Assembly (NCBI GenBank): GCA_937894065.1
Contig: CALCST010000002.1
Location: 1-64,000, forward strand
Direction of reading: 5' to 3'
Source: an uncultured Parabacteroides sp.
Lineage (GTDB): Bacteria; Bacteroidota; Bacteroidia; Bacteroidales; Tannerellaceae
DNA: 64,000 bases
Part shown: positions 8,998-18,654 of the stretch, in pieces
How the letters are laid out: each line of letters opens with the position of its first letter
Numbering within the stretch: the first letter of the stretch is position 1
The notes under the pieces: generated by a model
Seen by the model: the letters and a program-made list of their open reading frames with translations, nothing else
Told to the model about the DNA's origin: nothing
Databases searched by the model: none
Translations under genes and position numbers: made by a program

Positions 8998-9071
8998 GTT
9001 TTTAATAAAAAACAAACATAATTTTGGCTGAAGGCCTTTAACTTTACAGGAAGGTGTTGCAAAACTAAATA

Positions 9072-9139
9072 TTGAATTTAGAAAACTTACAATTTGAAAC
9101 TTATTGATTAATTTCAAATTGTAAGTTTTCTGAATTTAA
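9072..9139. terminator. Long inverted repeat between convergent genes
   Basis: Two 28-bp arms (9072-9099 and 9112-9139) are complementary with two mismatches and enclose a 12-base loop. It sits between the convergent AraC gene and the nuclease pseudogene and would act as a bidirectional terminator. The arms are AT-rich and unusually long, so a small non-autonomous element is also possible. Confidence 0.6.
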
Positions 9140-9181
9140 TAATAACTCCAACCCTTATTAAACATTAAAAGGAATAAATTA

Positions 9182-10101
9182 TCAAACCTTCCAAAACCCC
9201 AAATACCTATCCCAAAACCTCTCATATACCTGACTGTAACGCTTTGGAAGGTTTTGAACCATAACATTTACAAAATCCTCAAGAGTGATGGAAGTTAGTT
9301 TATAGGCATATTCCGGTTTCAGATAATCCGACACTGACTTTATTTCTTCAGCTGTTGACGGATGATCTTTTGGTGCAATCACTACGGAATAAGAATCTTT
9401 CAGACCTTCAACAATTCTATACTTTTCGGTAAGTAATATATTTCTGTAAATCTGCGTTAGTTTTACTTTTCCTTCGCTCAGCAACTCTTCAAATTCCGGG
9501 CAGAACAAGCCGGTTTCGAGCAACATTTGTTTTTGTTCCTGCGAATTACGAGCTTCATTAATTCCAAGCACATCTGTATATTTTGTTTCAATGGCTATAA
9601 TTTGCTTACAACCATTATCGTCAACAAATTTGATGAATGCGTCCATTGCAGACTTATCTTTTGTGTATTTATCTATTGGGGTCGGTATAAATTCCAGACC
9701 TATTTCAATAACATTGCTAATAGGTATATTCTTAAACACCGAATTTATTGCGGATGAAACTTTTTCCGGCTCTTCGTCCAATAGAAGCATCAAAGGGTGA
9801 AACAAATTGAAAGCCATTGGCATACTAGACAGAAGGTTGTTAAACAAACGAAACTCATCAATTGTTTCAGATTCTTTTCTGTTTTCCACTCTTTTCCTGG
9901 CATATTCAAAAGTTTCCTGCATCAGGAAATTTTTCCCGGAAACCTCTCCTCCTGTAATCATATTTCCTAGAGCCTTTTGGAATTCTTTGTTGGTCCGACA
10001 CCTTCTTTTTCTCCAATCTCGACTCTATATATTGATTGAAGCAATCTTGCTTTTTTAGTAAATGAGTTGTCACTCTTACATTGATTTCCGTATTTTTCCA
10101 T
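9182..10101 (-). pseudogene. PD-(D/E)XK nuclease-like protein (PGN_0703 type), frameshifted near its N-terminus
   Basis: The main frame (9961-9182, 259 residues) contains a PD-(D/E)XK core: an acidic residue in the DAFIKFVDDNG segment and IAIETKYTD with E-x-K, resembling PGN_0703-type restriction endonuclease-like proteins. The true N-terminus lies in another frame: an ATG at 10101 opens 44 codons (MEKYGNQCKSDNSF... ending GPTKNSKRL) that stop at TAG 9969-9967. The family pattern GPTKNSK followed by GNM is restored only by a one-base shift near 9970-9976. Either the gene is disrupted, or translation restarts at ATG 9961 to give a shortened protein. The 10101 start is 8 bp after the DUF4373 gene, so the two formed an operon. 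Confidence 0.7.
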
Positions 10102-10109
10102 TTTATTCA

Positions 10110-11147
10110 CTATAAGAAATAATTAATCCTCCTTACTCGTTCTCGTCTCTCTTTTTCTTCCCTCTCCCTTTGCACTTCAAGATTCATTTGTCTAAGTTCC
10201 GCCAGAGTTTCTTCGTTATATTCGATTTTGCCTCTTCTGCTGGATTTCCTTGTATTCTCCCCCGAACGGTTAACGAGTGATTCATACGGCGCAAAATTCT
10301 CGCTTCTCCACCAGTAAATGAAACGCCGCTTGTAGTCGTTGATTTTCGCTAGCGTATACTCTTCACCAATGGATATTATGTGAGATTCGAACATATCCAT
10401 AACACGCTCAAGTTTGTCCAGCGCACATGCACCTTTTCCACTGCTTCTGACAACATTGTCCAACCATTCTTTGTCTTTCAGCATTTCCTGGCGCCAATCC
10501 TCATATCTGCTCTTAGCAAGCAATTTTTCCTGAACAGCACGAGTAATTGTAGCCATGTCAAATGGATCATCGTTATCCTGTTTTTCATTATTTTCTGAAA
10601 CTTCAGAAATTTTTTCCTCGTACGCGTGCGCGCGCGCACTCTCTCTCTCAATTAAATTTTTATTTTCTTTTTTTTCCTCTGCTTTTCTTTCCTTTACTTT
10701 ATTTTCCTTTCCTTTACTTTGTGGCATTTTTTCCGAATTAACCCGGGTTTCTTCCGAAATAACTCCTGCATTAAGTAAATAAGGTAAGGATGAAAGGTCG
10801 ATATTGCTTTTTGATTTTGCAGAAAAATAGCGGTTCTGTATTTCTTGAGACGTCAGTACATGATATTTTTCCCAGATTTCAGCATCAAAGAGTTTAATCT
10901 TTACCAAGTAATCAATCATCGGTTCAGCTTCTTCATCACTCAAATTAAAGACGTCGGCAAATTCGAACAATTCATTATCTCCTATTTCCAGGAAATATGA
11001 ATTGTTGTAGATTTCGCACAGTAAATGTATATATGCCATAAATCCTTTTTCACCATATTTTCTTAAGGCTCTGCGTATTTTTACATTGTGCAGGATATTA
11101 ATATCCATAGGGAAATAATCCAGCCCTTTTTTTATTGGTCGTGCCAT
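10110..11147 (-). CDS. Lin1244/Lin1753-like (DUF4373) domain protein, phage-replication type
   Basis: The N-terminus (MARPIKKGLDYFPMDINI, then RALRKYGEKGFMAYIHLLCEIY) matches the DUF4373 domain found in phage and mobile-element replication proteins. A lysine/glutamate-rich linker follows at about residues 150-200, and a helical C-terminal domain with NDYKRRFIYWWRSEN resembles the module common in such proteins, ending in a strongly charged coil. I use ATG 11147; the longer frame to 11192 adds residues with no family match. It probably binds DNA or helps load a helicase. With a frameshifted nuclease downstream and no other phage genes here, this could be a relic of an old mobile element or a domesticated pair. 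Confidence 0.75.
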   Translation of the reverse strand: MARPIKKGLDYFPMDINILHNVKIRRALRKYGEKGFMAYIHLLCEIYNNSYFLEIGDNELFEFADVFNLSDEEAEPMIDYLVKIKLFDAEIWEKYHVLTSQEIQNRYFSAKSKSNIDLSSLPYLLNAGVISEETRVNSEKMPQSKGKENKVKERKAEEKKENKNLIERESARAHAYEEKISEVSENNEKQDNDDPFDMATITRAVQEKLLAKSRYEDWRQEMLKDKEWLDNVVRSSGKGACALDKLERVMDMFESHIISIGEEYTLAKINDYKRRFIYWWRSENFAPYESLVNRSGENTRKSSRRGKIEYNEETLAELRQMNLEVQREREEKERRERVRRINYFL

Positions 11148-11483
11148 AATATTTAATGTTTTAAGATTACAATATACAACGGTTAACTTCATTTATTTTT
11201 CTATTATAAATCACTACTGCTTCACAAATTCAACTTTCTGATAGCAAGTTGCACTTGCGAAACAAGCTGATGATATTTAAAAAGTCATCTAATCATTCAT
11301 ATAGTTAAAATTAAATCAAGTTTTTTCATTATCACAAATATAATAAATTTATTATACTTTTACAAATAATTCATTATAAAAAACAATACAATTCCAAACA
11401 TATTCCACAACAAAACAGAGGTTGAAAGCAAGAGAATAATATCAATAAAAATTTTCTGAAATAGGACTAGTTACACGATAAAA

Positions 11484-11545
11484 TGGGGCAATATATATTT
11501 CAGCACGGGGCCGTATATATTTCAGCATACGACTATATATATTTT
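11484..11545. repeat. 22-bp-period repeat in a 665-bp gene-free stretch
   Basis: The unit GGGGCAATATATATTTCAGC recurs 22 bp later as GGGGCCGTATATATTTCAGC and then more loosely as GACTATATATATTTTTG (unit starts at about 11488, 11510 and 11531). The reverse complement of the first two units appears at 47139-47186. The rest of 11148-11812 is AT-rich and shows no credible gene; 11239-11270 holds a fragment of the AAGTTGC/GCGAAAC outer arm of the hairpin family. Confidence 0.75.
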
Positions 11546-11782
11546 TGATTGCTTTGGATATAGCAACATTTATATATTATCTTTATCAGATTAAATTACT
11601 GAATAAAACGCATTCAGAAAGAATATAAAATTCCTTCCGAATCCGACAAGATTTTCTTCCGAAAGCAATTTGGTTTACTTACGGAAGAAAAAACAATTTC
11701 TTTCGGATGTATTTCAGCCATGGAGCTGTTATTTTTTATTAAACGCCACAATCATATAATTTCGAAATCTCCCGGAAAACAC

Positions 11783-11790
11783 TATTTTTG
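11783..11790 (+). promoter_or_regulatory. Probable -7 box for rbsK
   Basis: TATTTTTG fits TAnnTTTG and ends 23 bases before the chosen ATG at 11813, a normal short Bacteroides leader. A clear TTTG -33 box is not seen at the ideal distance. Confidence 0.5.
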
Positions 11791-11812
11791 TAAAAAACAA
11801 TTTTACTCAATC

Positions 11813-12742
11813 ATGAATCATAACAACCCGAAAAAACAACAAATTTTAGTAGTTGGCAGCACAAATACAGATATGGTAATAAAGACGAAGAAATTGCCTC
11901 GTCCGGGAGAGACCATATTGGGAGGAACATTTCTTATGAATCCTGGAGGAAAAGAAGCGAATCAGGCAGTTGCGGTGGCAAGGCTTGGTGGAGAGGTTTC
12001 TTTCATTTGCAAGACCGGGAATGATATGTTCGGAAAGCAGTCGCGCGAATTATTCGAAAAGGAAGGTATTGATACATCATATATGTTTTCGGATTCTGAA
12101 AATCCTTCGGGTGTGGCGCTTATTACCGTTGATGAAAATGCTGAAAATTGCATAGCTGTGGCTTCGGGTGCCAACGGTAATCTGAGAACTGAGGATATCG
12201 ACAAGGTTAAAGAGGCTTTTGAACGGGCTGACATTGTTCTGATGCAATTGGAAATTCCTATGGAAACTGTTGAATATGTAGCGCACAAGGCTTCTGAGAT
12301 GGGAAAGAAAGTTATACTGAATCCGGCTCCGGCTTCTGCCCTTTCTCCTGCCCTGCTCAAGAATTTATATATGATAACTCCAAACGAAACTGAGGCTGAG
12401 ATAATTTCCGGCGTTAAAATCACCGACGAGGATTCTGCTTTTGAAGCTGCTAAGGTTATTTCAAAATCGGGTGTTCCTTGTGTTATCATTACTTTGGGTT
12501 CGAAAGGGGCGCTTATATATTCCGAAACGATACAAAAAATTATACCGACTTATAAGGTTAAGGCTGTTGACACAACGGCTGCCGGTGATGTGTTCAACGG
12601 AGCTCTGGCTGTTGCTCTTTCGGAAGGTTGGCAACTTGAGGATGCTGTGAGATTCGGCTGCAAGGCTTCGGCTATTTCTGTTTGCCGTGAGGGCGCACAG
12701 TCGTCAGTGCCTTATCGGGGTGAAGTTGATATTTTAAGTTGA
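11813..12742 (+). CDS. rbsK: Ribokinase (PfkB family)
   Basis: This 309-residue kinase carries the ribokinase N-terminal pattern VVGSTNTDMV and the sugar-binding NPGGKEANQAV segment (usually GGKGANQ), and near the C-terminus the catalytic motif DTTAAGDVFNGAL, whose aspartate is the base. Overall the spacing matches ribokinase better than other PfkB members. I use ATG 11813 because the family begins just before ILVVGST and a -7 box lies 23 bases upstream; the longer frame from 11720 would read through that box. It is followed after 24 bp by an ADP-ribosylglycohydrolase-like lipoprotein, so ribose released from nucleosides or ADP-ribose derivatives is a plausible substrate source. Confidence 0.88.
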   Translation: MNHNNPKKQQILVVGSTNTDMVIKTKKLPRPGETILGGTFLMNPGGKEANQAVAVARLGGEVSFICKTGNDMFGKQSRELFEKEGIDTSYMFSDSENPSGVALITVDENAENCIAVASGANGNLRTEDIDKVKEAFERADIVLMQLEIPMETVEYVAHKASEMGKKVILNPAPASALSPALLKNLYMITPNETEAEIISGVKITDEDSAFEAAKVISKSGVPCVIITLGSKGALIYSETIQKIIPTYKVKAVDTTAAGDVFNGALAVALSEGWQLEDAVRFGCKASAISVCREGAQSSVPYRGEVDILS

Positions 12743-12766
12743 ACTATTAAAAACATAAATCATACC

Positions 12767-14293
12767 ATGAAACATTTTTTGAAATACACTTTATTATTTA
12801 CGACATCTCTGTTGATACCGTCGTGTGCACAAAAGGAGGCAGACTCAAAGCCTGTTCCTGAGAAATATTCTATTTCAAAAGAAGCTCTTCTTGACAAAAT
12901 CAAAGGAGGATGGGCTGGACAGACCATCGGCTGCACGTTTGGAGGACCTACGGAATTCAAATATAACGGCACAATGATTCAGGAATATGTTCCTATCGTG
13001 TGGCCGGACGGATATATCAAATGGTGGTATGAAAATTCTCCCGGTTTATATGATGATGTGTATATGGACCTGACTTTCGTTGATGTGTTCGACCGCTTGG
13101 GACTTGATGCCCCGACAGATTCTTTTGCTGTGGCTTTTGCAACTGCCGGATATCCACTTTGGCATGCCAACCAGGCTGCACGATACAATATATTGAACGG
13201 GATTATGCCTCCTGAGTCCGGAAATTGGATGAACAATCCTCATGCTGACGACCTGGATTATCAGATTGAGGCTGATTATGCCGGTCTGATGTCGCCGGGA
13301 ATGCCTAATTCTGCCTCTGAGGTGTCGGATAAAATAGGACATATAATGAACTATGGTGATGGTTGGTATGGTGGAGTTTATATCGGGGCAATGTATTCTC
13401 TGGCTTTCGTTTCCGATAATATTGAGTTTATTGTTAACGAAGCTTTGAAAACTATTCCTAAGGAAAGCAACTATTACAAATGTATGAGCGACGTCATACG
13501 CTGGCATAAAGAGTATCCTGAGGACTGGAAGCAGACTTGGTTTGAATGCGAGAAAAAGTGGAGTTCGGACATTGGTTGCCCGGACGGTGTGTTTGTGCCT
13601 TTCAATATTGACGCAACTATCAACAGTGCTTATATCCTGATAGGACTGCTGTATGGCAACGGTGATTTCCAAAAGACTATGGATATTTCCACGCGCTGCG
13701 GACAGGATTCCGACTGCAATCCTGCATCTGCTGCTGGTATTTTAGGTACGATTATTGGATATGACAGCATTCCGGAGTATTGGAAAAAGAATCTGAGAGA
13801 AGTTGAGGATATGAATTTTGCCTATACAGATATATCATTGAACAAGACTTATCAGATGAGTTATAACCAGGCTTTGCAAATGATTGAGAGAAATGGCGGG
13901 GAAATAGGAGAAAACGAGGTTACGATAAAATACCAGAAGCCTGTTCCCGTAAGATTCGAAAAATCATTTGAAGGAATGTATCCAACCGGAAAGCAAGTTG
14001 TAAATAAAGGGATTCAGGATGCCGGAGAATTGTCTTTCGAAGGAAACGGTGTTGTGTTCAAAGGAGGTGTTGCTTCTTCTGACGAGAATTATGTAGCAGA
14101 GGTTGAGATGTATATTGACGGAGAATTAACTGAGAAGGCAAAACTTCCTGCGTCATTCGCCAAACGGCGACATGAGTTGTTCTGGAAATATTTGTTGCCA
14201 GAAGGCAAACATACTGCGACATTCAAATGGCTTAATCCACAAAAGGGAGCTTCAATAAATTTGAGCGAGATGGTGGTTTATGGGGAACGTTGA
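12767..14293 (+). CDS. ADP-ribosylglycohydrolase-family lipoprotein
   Basis: The N-terminus is a lipoprotein signal (LLFTTSLLIPSC with the lipid-carrying Cys at about residue 20). The ADP-ribosylglycohydrolase fold follows: GGWAGQTIGCTFGGPTEF near residue 48, DDVYMDLTFVDVF, and the late acidic motif RCGQDSDCNPASAAG. These acidic clusters bind Mg2+ in the family. The last 130 residues form an added beta-rich domain of unknown role. The protein is expected outside the cytoplasm, so cytosolic ADP-ribosyl proteins are unlikely substrates; an extracellular N- or O-riboside is more likely. Pairing with ribokinase supports a ribose-releasing glycohydrolase, which is inference. Confidence 0.82.
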   Translation: MKHFLKYTLLFTTSLLIPSCAQKEADSKPVPEKYSISKEALLDKIKGGWAGQTIGCTFGGPTEFKYNGTMIQEYVPIVWPDGYIKWWYENSPGLYDDVYMDLTFVDVFDRLGLDAPTDSFAVAFATAGYPLWHANQAARYNILNGIMPPESGNWMNNPHADDLDYQIEADYAGLMSPGMPNSASEVSDKIGHIMNYGDGWYGGVYIGAMYSLAFVSDNIEFIVNEALKTIPKESNYYKCMSDVIRWHKEYPEDWKQTWFECEKKWSSDIGCPDGVFVPFNIDATINSAYILIGLLYGNGDFQKTMDISTRCGQDSDCNPASAAGILGTIIGYDSIPEYWKKNLREVEDMNFAYTDISLNKTYQMSYNQALQMIERNGGEIGENEVTIKYQKPVPVRFEKSFEGMYPTGKQVVNKGIQDAGELSFEGNGVVFKGGVASSDENYVAEVEMYIDGELTEKAKLPASFAKRRHELFWKYLLPEGKHTATFKWLNPQKGASINLSEMVVYGER

Positions 14294-14345
14294 TTATTAC
14301 AAAAAGAAATGACACGTTCGTTAAGTTATATATTCATTTATGTAT

Positions 14346-14382
14346 TTACTATTGCTGCAAGTTTTTCTTGCAGTAATAGTAA
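14346..14382. terminator. Bidirectional terminator hairpin
   Basis: Two 16-base arms (14346-14361 and 14367-14382; TTACTATTGCTGCAAG type) enclose a TTTTT loop with one mismatch. It lies between the convergent lipoprotein and tricorn genes. Confidence 0.8.
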
Positions 14383-14411
14383 GAGGATATGCCAATTTCG
14401 ACATATCCTCT
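14382..14411. terminator. Second hairpin between convergent genes
   Basis: AGAGGATATG (14382-14391) pairs perfectly with CATATCCTCT (14402-14411) around a 10-base loop, directly abutting the previous hairpin. It may terminate the minus-strand tricorn transcript. Confidence 0.65.
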
Positions 14412-14461
14412 AATCCTATATCATTGAATCACGATGATATTCAATTATAATGCAAATTAAA

Positions 14462-17400
14462 TTATAAGCCTAAATCCTTGAACGTACGTGGAGCAGGAGT
14501 CTTAGGAAGAGGCTTACGGTCTTTCAGCTGTTCTAGAACAACTTGAATGGCTTTCTCCAGTTGTTCATCCTCACCCATCTGTTCCTTGACCGGATCGTTG
14601 TCTATAAGGATATCCGGATCTACTCCATGATTTTCGACAATCCACTGACCGGTCTTGGCATCATAATTGGTAAAGAAAGGAACACGGATATCTGTGCCGT
14701 CCATATAAGGCAGCGAACCGCTAATACCTACAATTCCACCCCAAGTACGGGTACCAATGACCGTACCAAGATTATTTGCCTTAAAACTCCATGGGAACAG
14801 GTCGCCATCGGATGCAGAATATTTATTAATCAACAGAACCTTCGGGCCATATTGAGTGGCATCGGGAATTGTTCCGTTTTTGCTCGAATTACGATACATG
14901 GTCATACGGTACGGCTTACGGAGCAAACGCTCGATTATCATCGGCGAGACATTGCCACCACCGTTGGCACGGTCGTCAATAATCAATGCTTCCTTGTCAA
15001 GTTGAGGATAGAAGTAACGGGCAAATTCATTCAGACCTTCAGGTCCCATGTCCGGAATATAGATATATCCCACACGGCCTTGCGTTGCTTCTTCCACACG
15101 TTTCAGATTTTTCTGCACCCAATTGTAATGGTATAACGGGTATTCGTTATCGGTAGGCGTAACGACCACTTTACGTCCTCCTTTGGCTGCCTGTGTATTG
15201 ATGGTAAGTTCGGTCAGGACATTTGCTTTTCCAACCAGCAGCTTGTAGATATTATCAACTGTTGTAACCGAAACTCCGTCGATAGCAGTAATATAATCTC
15301 CTTCATGAATATTCAAGCCGACTTCCGTCAAAGGCGAGCGCAGACTTTTGCTATATGGTGCTCCCTGGATTATTTTGTCGATGCGGTAATATCCGCTCTT
15401 GTCACGACTCAACTCTGCTCCCAACAATCCCATCGGAATACGTTCGGCGCGCTTACATTCGCCTGGATTTACATATGCATGCCCACAAGCCAATTCGCTA
15501 ATCATTTCACTGATAATATAATTCAGGTCAAAACGTGTTTTGGCATACGGCACCAGCACCTGATATTTGGCTTTGACTGCCTTCCAGTCTATCCCGTGCA
15601 TATTCTCCAAATAGAATCCGTCACGATAGGCTCTCCAAGCCTCATCGAAAATCTGTGCCCATTCCTGGCTGTAATCTATGGTGGCAACCATATCGGACAA
15701 GTTCACAGGGTCATTAAAGGAAAGTTTACCCATTGTGAGTTTGGACACATACCATTTGTTGTTCTGTAAGCATATTACATTATTGTCCGAAGTGGGATTT
15801 CCTGACAGTATTGCATTTTCCGCAACTACTTCATCCTTCTGGGTGTCCAGATTAAATGCATGTATATCTCCTTTACTTTGATACCAGACTGCCTTTCCGT
15901 CCGAATAAAAATTATAATAGTTATCCGCCTCTAACGGAAGCTTGATAATCCGGGCATATATATCATCGGTATCAATCTTCATCGCGGCATTTTCCTTTTT
16001 GTCGTCTTTCTTCTTGCCGGATGCGTCGGCAGCGATATTATCCTTTGAATCTGATCCAAGAGCATCCTCTGAGAGGAATGGGGACGGAGTGGATAAAGCC
16101 AGAGGAACCAGATAAATGCCTCCCATACGAGTATAGACATGATTCCATTCCAAGCGTCCGTAAACAGGATTGAAATCTCTATCAGAACTGAATATCAAGT
16201 ATTTTCCATCAGAACTGAATACCGGTCCGGAAGAGTTATACCATTTTTCAGTTACCGGATATTCCTTGCCCGACTTTAAATTATAGATATAAACTACCGA
16301 CATATCATTCGAAGCAGGTTTTGTGTATGTAATCCACTGGCTGTCGGCAGAAAAAGACACATTCCTGAATTCAGCTTCAGGATTCTGCATCAACACTTTC
16401 TTTGTTTTGGAAGACACATCTACCACGACGACACGATTCTTACGATCAGTATATAAGATTGTCTTGCTATCAGGACTCCATTCCAACTGACGGATATAAG
16501 TATCATTGTCTTTGGTCAGCTGGACAGGCTCTCCTCCTTCTGCCGGCTCGAGCCAGATTTCGGTTTCGCCGGTACGGTCGGAAATGTAAGCGATGTATTT
16601 ACCGTCTGCCGACCATTCGGCATCTCTTTCATGAGCTCCAGGAGTATGTGTGATATTGCGTGTGACACCTTTTGCAACCGGTACGTCGAAAACTTCCCCA
16701 CGGGCAGTGACAGCCAGACGTTTTCCGTTTGGAGACAAACTTATGGCCGTCAAGTCATCGGCAACACGTTTCTGCTCTGTGCGTGCATACACATTCTCGC
16801 CATTTAGGGTGATATGTATCTGTTCCGACTTGCGGGTCTTCGGATCTAAACGATAGATATAACCGCCGTGTTCATATACAATGGTATTCCCGTCTGAGCT
16901 AGGGAACTTCACGTCGTAGTCCGTATAATCCGTAACTTTTTCTGTCTGTCCGGTCTTGGTATTATAGACAAACAGATTCATCGTCATGTCGCGGTCCGAC
17001 GCAAAGAAAATCTCATCTCCAATCCACATCGGGAAAATATCCTGAGCTACGTTATTTGTAACATTTATTACCTTCTTGGCTTCGGTATCATAAATCCATA
17101 TATCATCTGCCATTCCTCCACGGTAAAATTTCCAGCTGCGGAATTCACGGAACACACAGTTATATGCCAACTTCTTCCCGTCCGGGGAATAAGAACAGAA
17201 ACCACCTTCAGGCAATGGAAGTGCTTCGGGCATTCCACCCTCCTTTCCTACATGCCAAAGCTTACCTTGAAATCCGTCGCCTATGCGGTTGCGGTAAACA
17301 ATCTCTTTACCGTCGGGCGACCAAGCCATGACAATATTGTTTGGTCCCATACGATCACCCAAATCATCCCGACTGTTTGTAGAGGTATAAGTCAGACGTT

Positions 17401-17695
17401 GCGGTTCTCCACCACCGGAAGGAATCAGATAAACCTCTGTGTTACCATCATACTGCCCTGTAAAAGCAATAGATTTGCCGTCAGGAGAATAGTGAGGGAA
17501 AATTTCATATCCTACGTGAGAAGTCAGACGCTGTGCCTCTCCACCCGACAAAGGAGCACGATACAAATCACCTGCATAAGTGAACACTACATCTGTTCCA
17601 TTTGTAGAAGGGAAACGGAGTAACCGGGCTTCATCCGCATGGACAAAAGCACTCAGTCCTGCTACAAATGTCATAAAACAAAATACCTTTCTCAT
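14462..17695 (-). CDS. Tricorn-type S41 protease with beta-propeller, PDZ and catalytic domains
   Basis: The 1077-residue product begins with a signal peptide (MRKVFCFMTFVAGLSAFVHA). The first 600 or so residues are TolB/WD40-like propeller repeats (SPDGKSIAFTG, WSPDGKEIVY, WSADGKYIAYIS and others). A helical region with LACGHAYVNPGE (catalytic His), a PDZ-like segment (GDYITAIDGVSV) and the S41 core YSASDGDLFPWSFK with GTRTWGG follow. This is the domain order of archaeal tricorn protease, which trims oligopeptides, but here exported to the periplasm or surface. The start at 17695 is chosen because it gives the signal peptide; the upstream in-frame codons to 17737 do not. It is monocistronic between hairpins and a 450-bp gap. 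Confidence 0.9.
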   Translation of the reverse strand: MRKVFCFMTFVAGLSAFVHADEARLLRFPSTNGTDVVFTYAGDLYRAPLSGGEAQRLTSHVGYEIFPHYSPDGKSIAFTGQYDGNTEVYLIPSGGGEPQRLTYTSTNSRDDLGDRMGPNNIVMAWSPDGKEIVYRNRIGDGFQGKLWHVGKEGGMPEALPLPEGGFCSYSPDGKKLAYNCVFREFRSWKFYRGGMADDIWIYDTEAKKVINVTNNVAQDIFPMWIGDEIFFASDRDMTMNLFVYNTKTGQTEKVTDYTDYDVKFPSSDGNTIVYEHGGYIYRLDPKTRKSEQIHITLNGENVYARTEQKRVADDLTAISLSPNGKRLAVTARGEVFDVPVAKGVTRNITHTPGAHERDAEWSADGKYIAYISDRTGETEIWLEPAEGGEPVQLTKDNDTYIRQLEWSPDSKTILYTDRKNRVVVVDVSSKTKKVLMQNPEAEFRNVSFSADSQWITYTKPASNDMSVVYIYNLKSGKEYPVTEKWYNSSGPVFSSDGKYLIFSSDRDFNPVYGRLEWNHVYTRMGGIYLVPLALSTPSPFLSEDALGSDSKDNIAADASGKKKDDKKENAAMKIDTDDIYARIIKLPLEADNYYNFYSDGKAVWYQSKGDIHAFNLDTQKDEVVAENAILSGNPTSDNNVICLQNNKWYVSKLTMGKLSFNDPVNLSDMVATIDYSQEWAQIFDEAWRAYRDGFYLENMHGIDWKAVKAKYQVLVPYAKTRFDLNYIISEMISELACGHAYVNPGECKRAERIPMGLLGAELSRDKSGYYRIDKIIQGAPYSKSLRSPLTEVGLNIHEGDYITAIDGVSVTTVDNIYKLLVGKANVLTELTINTQAAKGGRKVVVTPTDNEYPLYHYNWVQKNLKRVEEATQGRVGYIYIPDMGPEGLNEFARYFYPQLDKEALIIDDRANGGGNVSPMIIERLLRKPYRMTMYRNSSKNGTIPDATQYGPKVLLINKYSASDGDLFPWSFKANNLGTVIGTRTWGGIVGISGSLPYMDGTDIRVPFFTNYDAKTGQWIVENHGVDPDILIDNDPVKEQMGEDEQLEKAIQVVLEQLKDRKPLPKTPAPRTFKDLGL

Positions 17696-17899
17696 AACTC
17701 CAAAATTTACTCTTTTAATACAAGCAAAATTATGCATTTATGTTTAAAATTGTAAGGGTGCAAGCCTCTTAATATATATAAGGTGTACCTAAATTTACAT
17801 TATATGAAAAAGACAGGTCAGAAACTTAGAAAATTAAGGAGTGCAAAAAACGTACTTGCACATCAAAAGGAAAGACGATAAGAATATAATTATTAACGT

Positions 17900-17930
17900 T
17901 TTGCGAAATAAGATAATAATTGTAATTTTG
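17900..17930 (+). promoter_or_regulatory. Perfect Bacteroides promoter in a 450-bp gap
   Basis: TTTG (17900-17903), 19 bases, then TAATTTTG (17923-17930) match the sigma consensus fully. The next convincing start codon is 218 bp downstream at 18148, so the leader would be about 210 nt. I found no convincing gene inside that leader or elsewhere in 17696-18147, which is AT-rich. Confidence 0.65.
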
Positions 17931-18147
17931 CAAACGCTAATAATATCTTCAAACAGTTATTTATTAGAATATTACAACATTAAAAAGACAAATGTGAAGG
18001 TAGCTTATCACCGAAACACGGCAAGAATTAAATTCTGTTCTTATTGGCCTGCTATAGATGGTAAAGTCCTTACCACTTTCACACCACAGCTTCTTCGTAA
18101 GTTTTTTGATAAGCCTATAAAACCTCAAAAAACTATAATAAATAGAT

Positions 18148-18654
18148 ATGAAAATCTTTATTTTATTTCTCAGTTTATTCGTATCTGCCTCGTTGTTTGC
18201 CCAAAGTTATCAGCAATTCGAGGCCAAAGATACGGGGAGTCGTGTTTACTTGGAACAGAAATCATCTGTTCGTTCTCTTCGGCTGAATGAAAAGACTTAT
18301 TATAAAGATACTCAATATGAGATTGTGAAGAAGAATGAATTGATGAAACAATTGGCTGCTGTATTTCAAAAATATTTTGTTGGACTGACAGATGAAGAGA
18401 TGACTTTATTGAAACCCGTGCAATATGTTTTCCTATTCGATAAAGATGGCAAAATATATGAATTCCGAGTACATTTTGATAAAAAAGTGGAGCCGATAAT
18501 CCTCAAATACGAAGCTGCAATATATCATTTCGGAGAAGAATTTGTCGGTTTTGACCTCTCTCCCTATATAGATACTTTTTCTAATCCGAATTTTGCAGGT
18601 AGCGATTGTTATATTCAATTATTTATGCCCATGCGTTTTCTTCCCAAAGAATAG
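18148..18654 (+). CDS. Secreted protein of unknown function
   Basis: I do not recognise a named family with confidence. The 168-residue product starts with a clear signal peptide (MKIFILFLSLFVSASLFAQ). The mature part has alternating strands and the motif YVFLFDKDGKIYEFRVHF, and it ends with a phenylalanine- and proline-rich tail (LFMPMRFLPKE). Proteins of this size and style are common in Bacteroidetes. It is isolated, preceded by a long leader and followed by the left end of the tRNA-Ser island. Confidence 0.7.
   Translation: MKIFILFLSLFVSASLFAQSYQQFEAKDTGSRVYLEQKSSVRSLRLNEKTYYKDTQYEIVKKNELMKQLAAVFQKYFVGLTDEEMTLLKPVQYVFLFDKDGKIYEFRVHFDKKVEPIILKYEAAIYHFGEEFVGFDLSPYIDTFSNPNFAGSDCYIQLFMPMRFLPKE

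Noticed and set aside
9182..11147. Active prophage
   Set aside because: Only one phage-type replication-like protein and one nuclease are present; there are no structural, lysis or integrase genes and no att repeats.
17841..18290. 149-codon plus-strand frame before 18148
   Set aside because: It overlaps the start and signal peptide of the secreted protein in another frame, spans the promoter at 17900-17930 and shows no family features.
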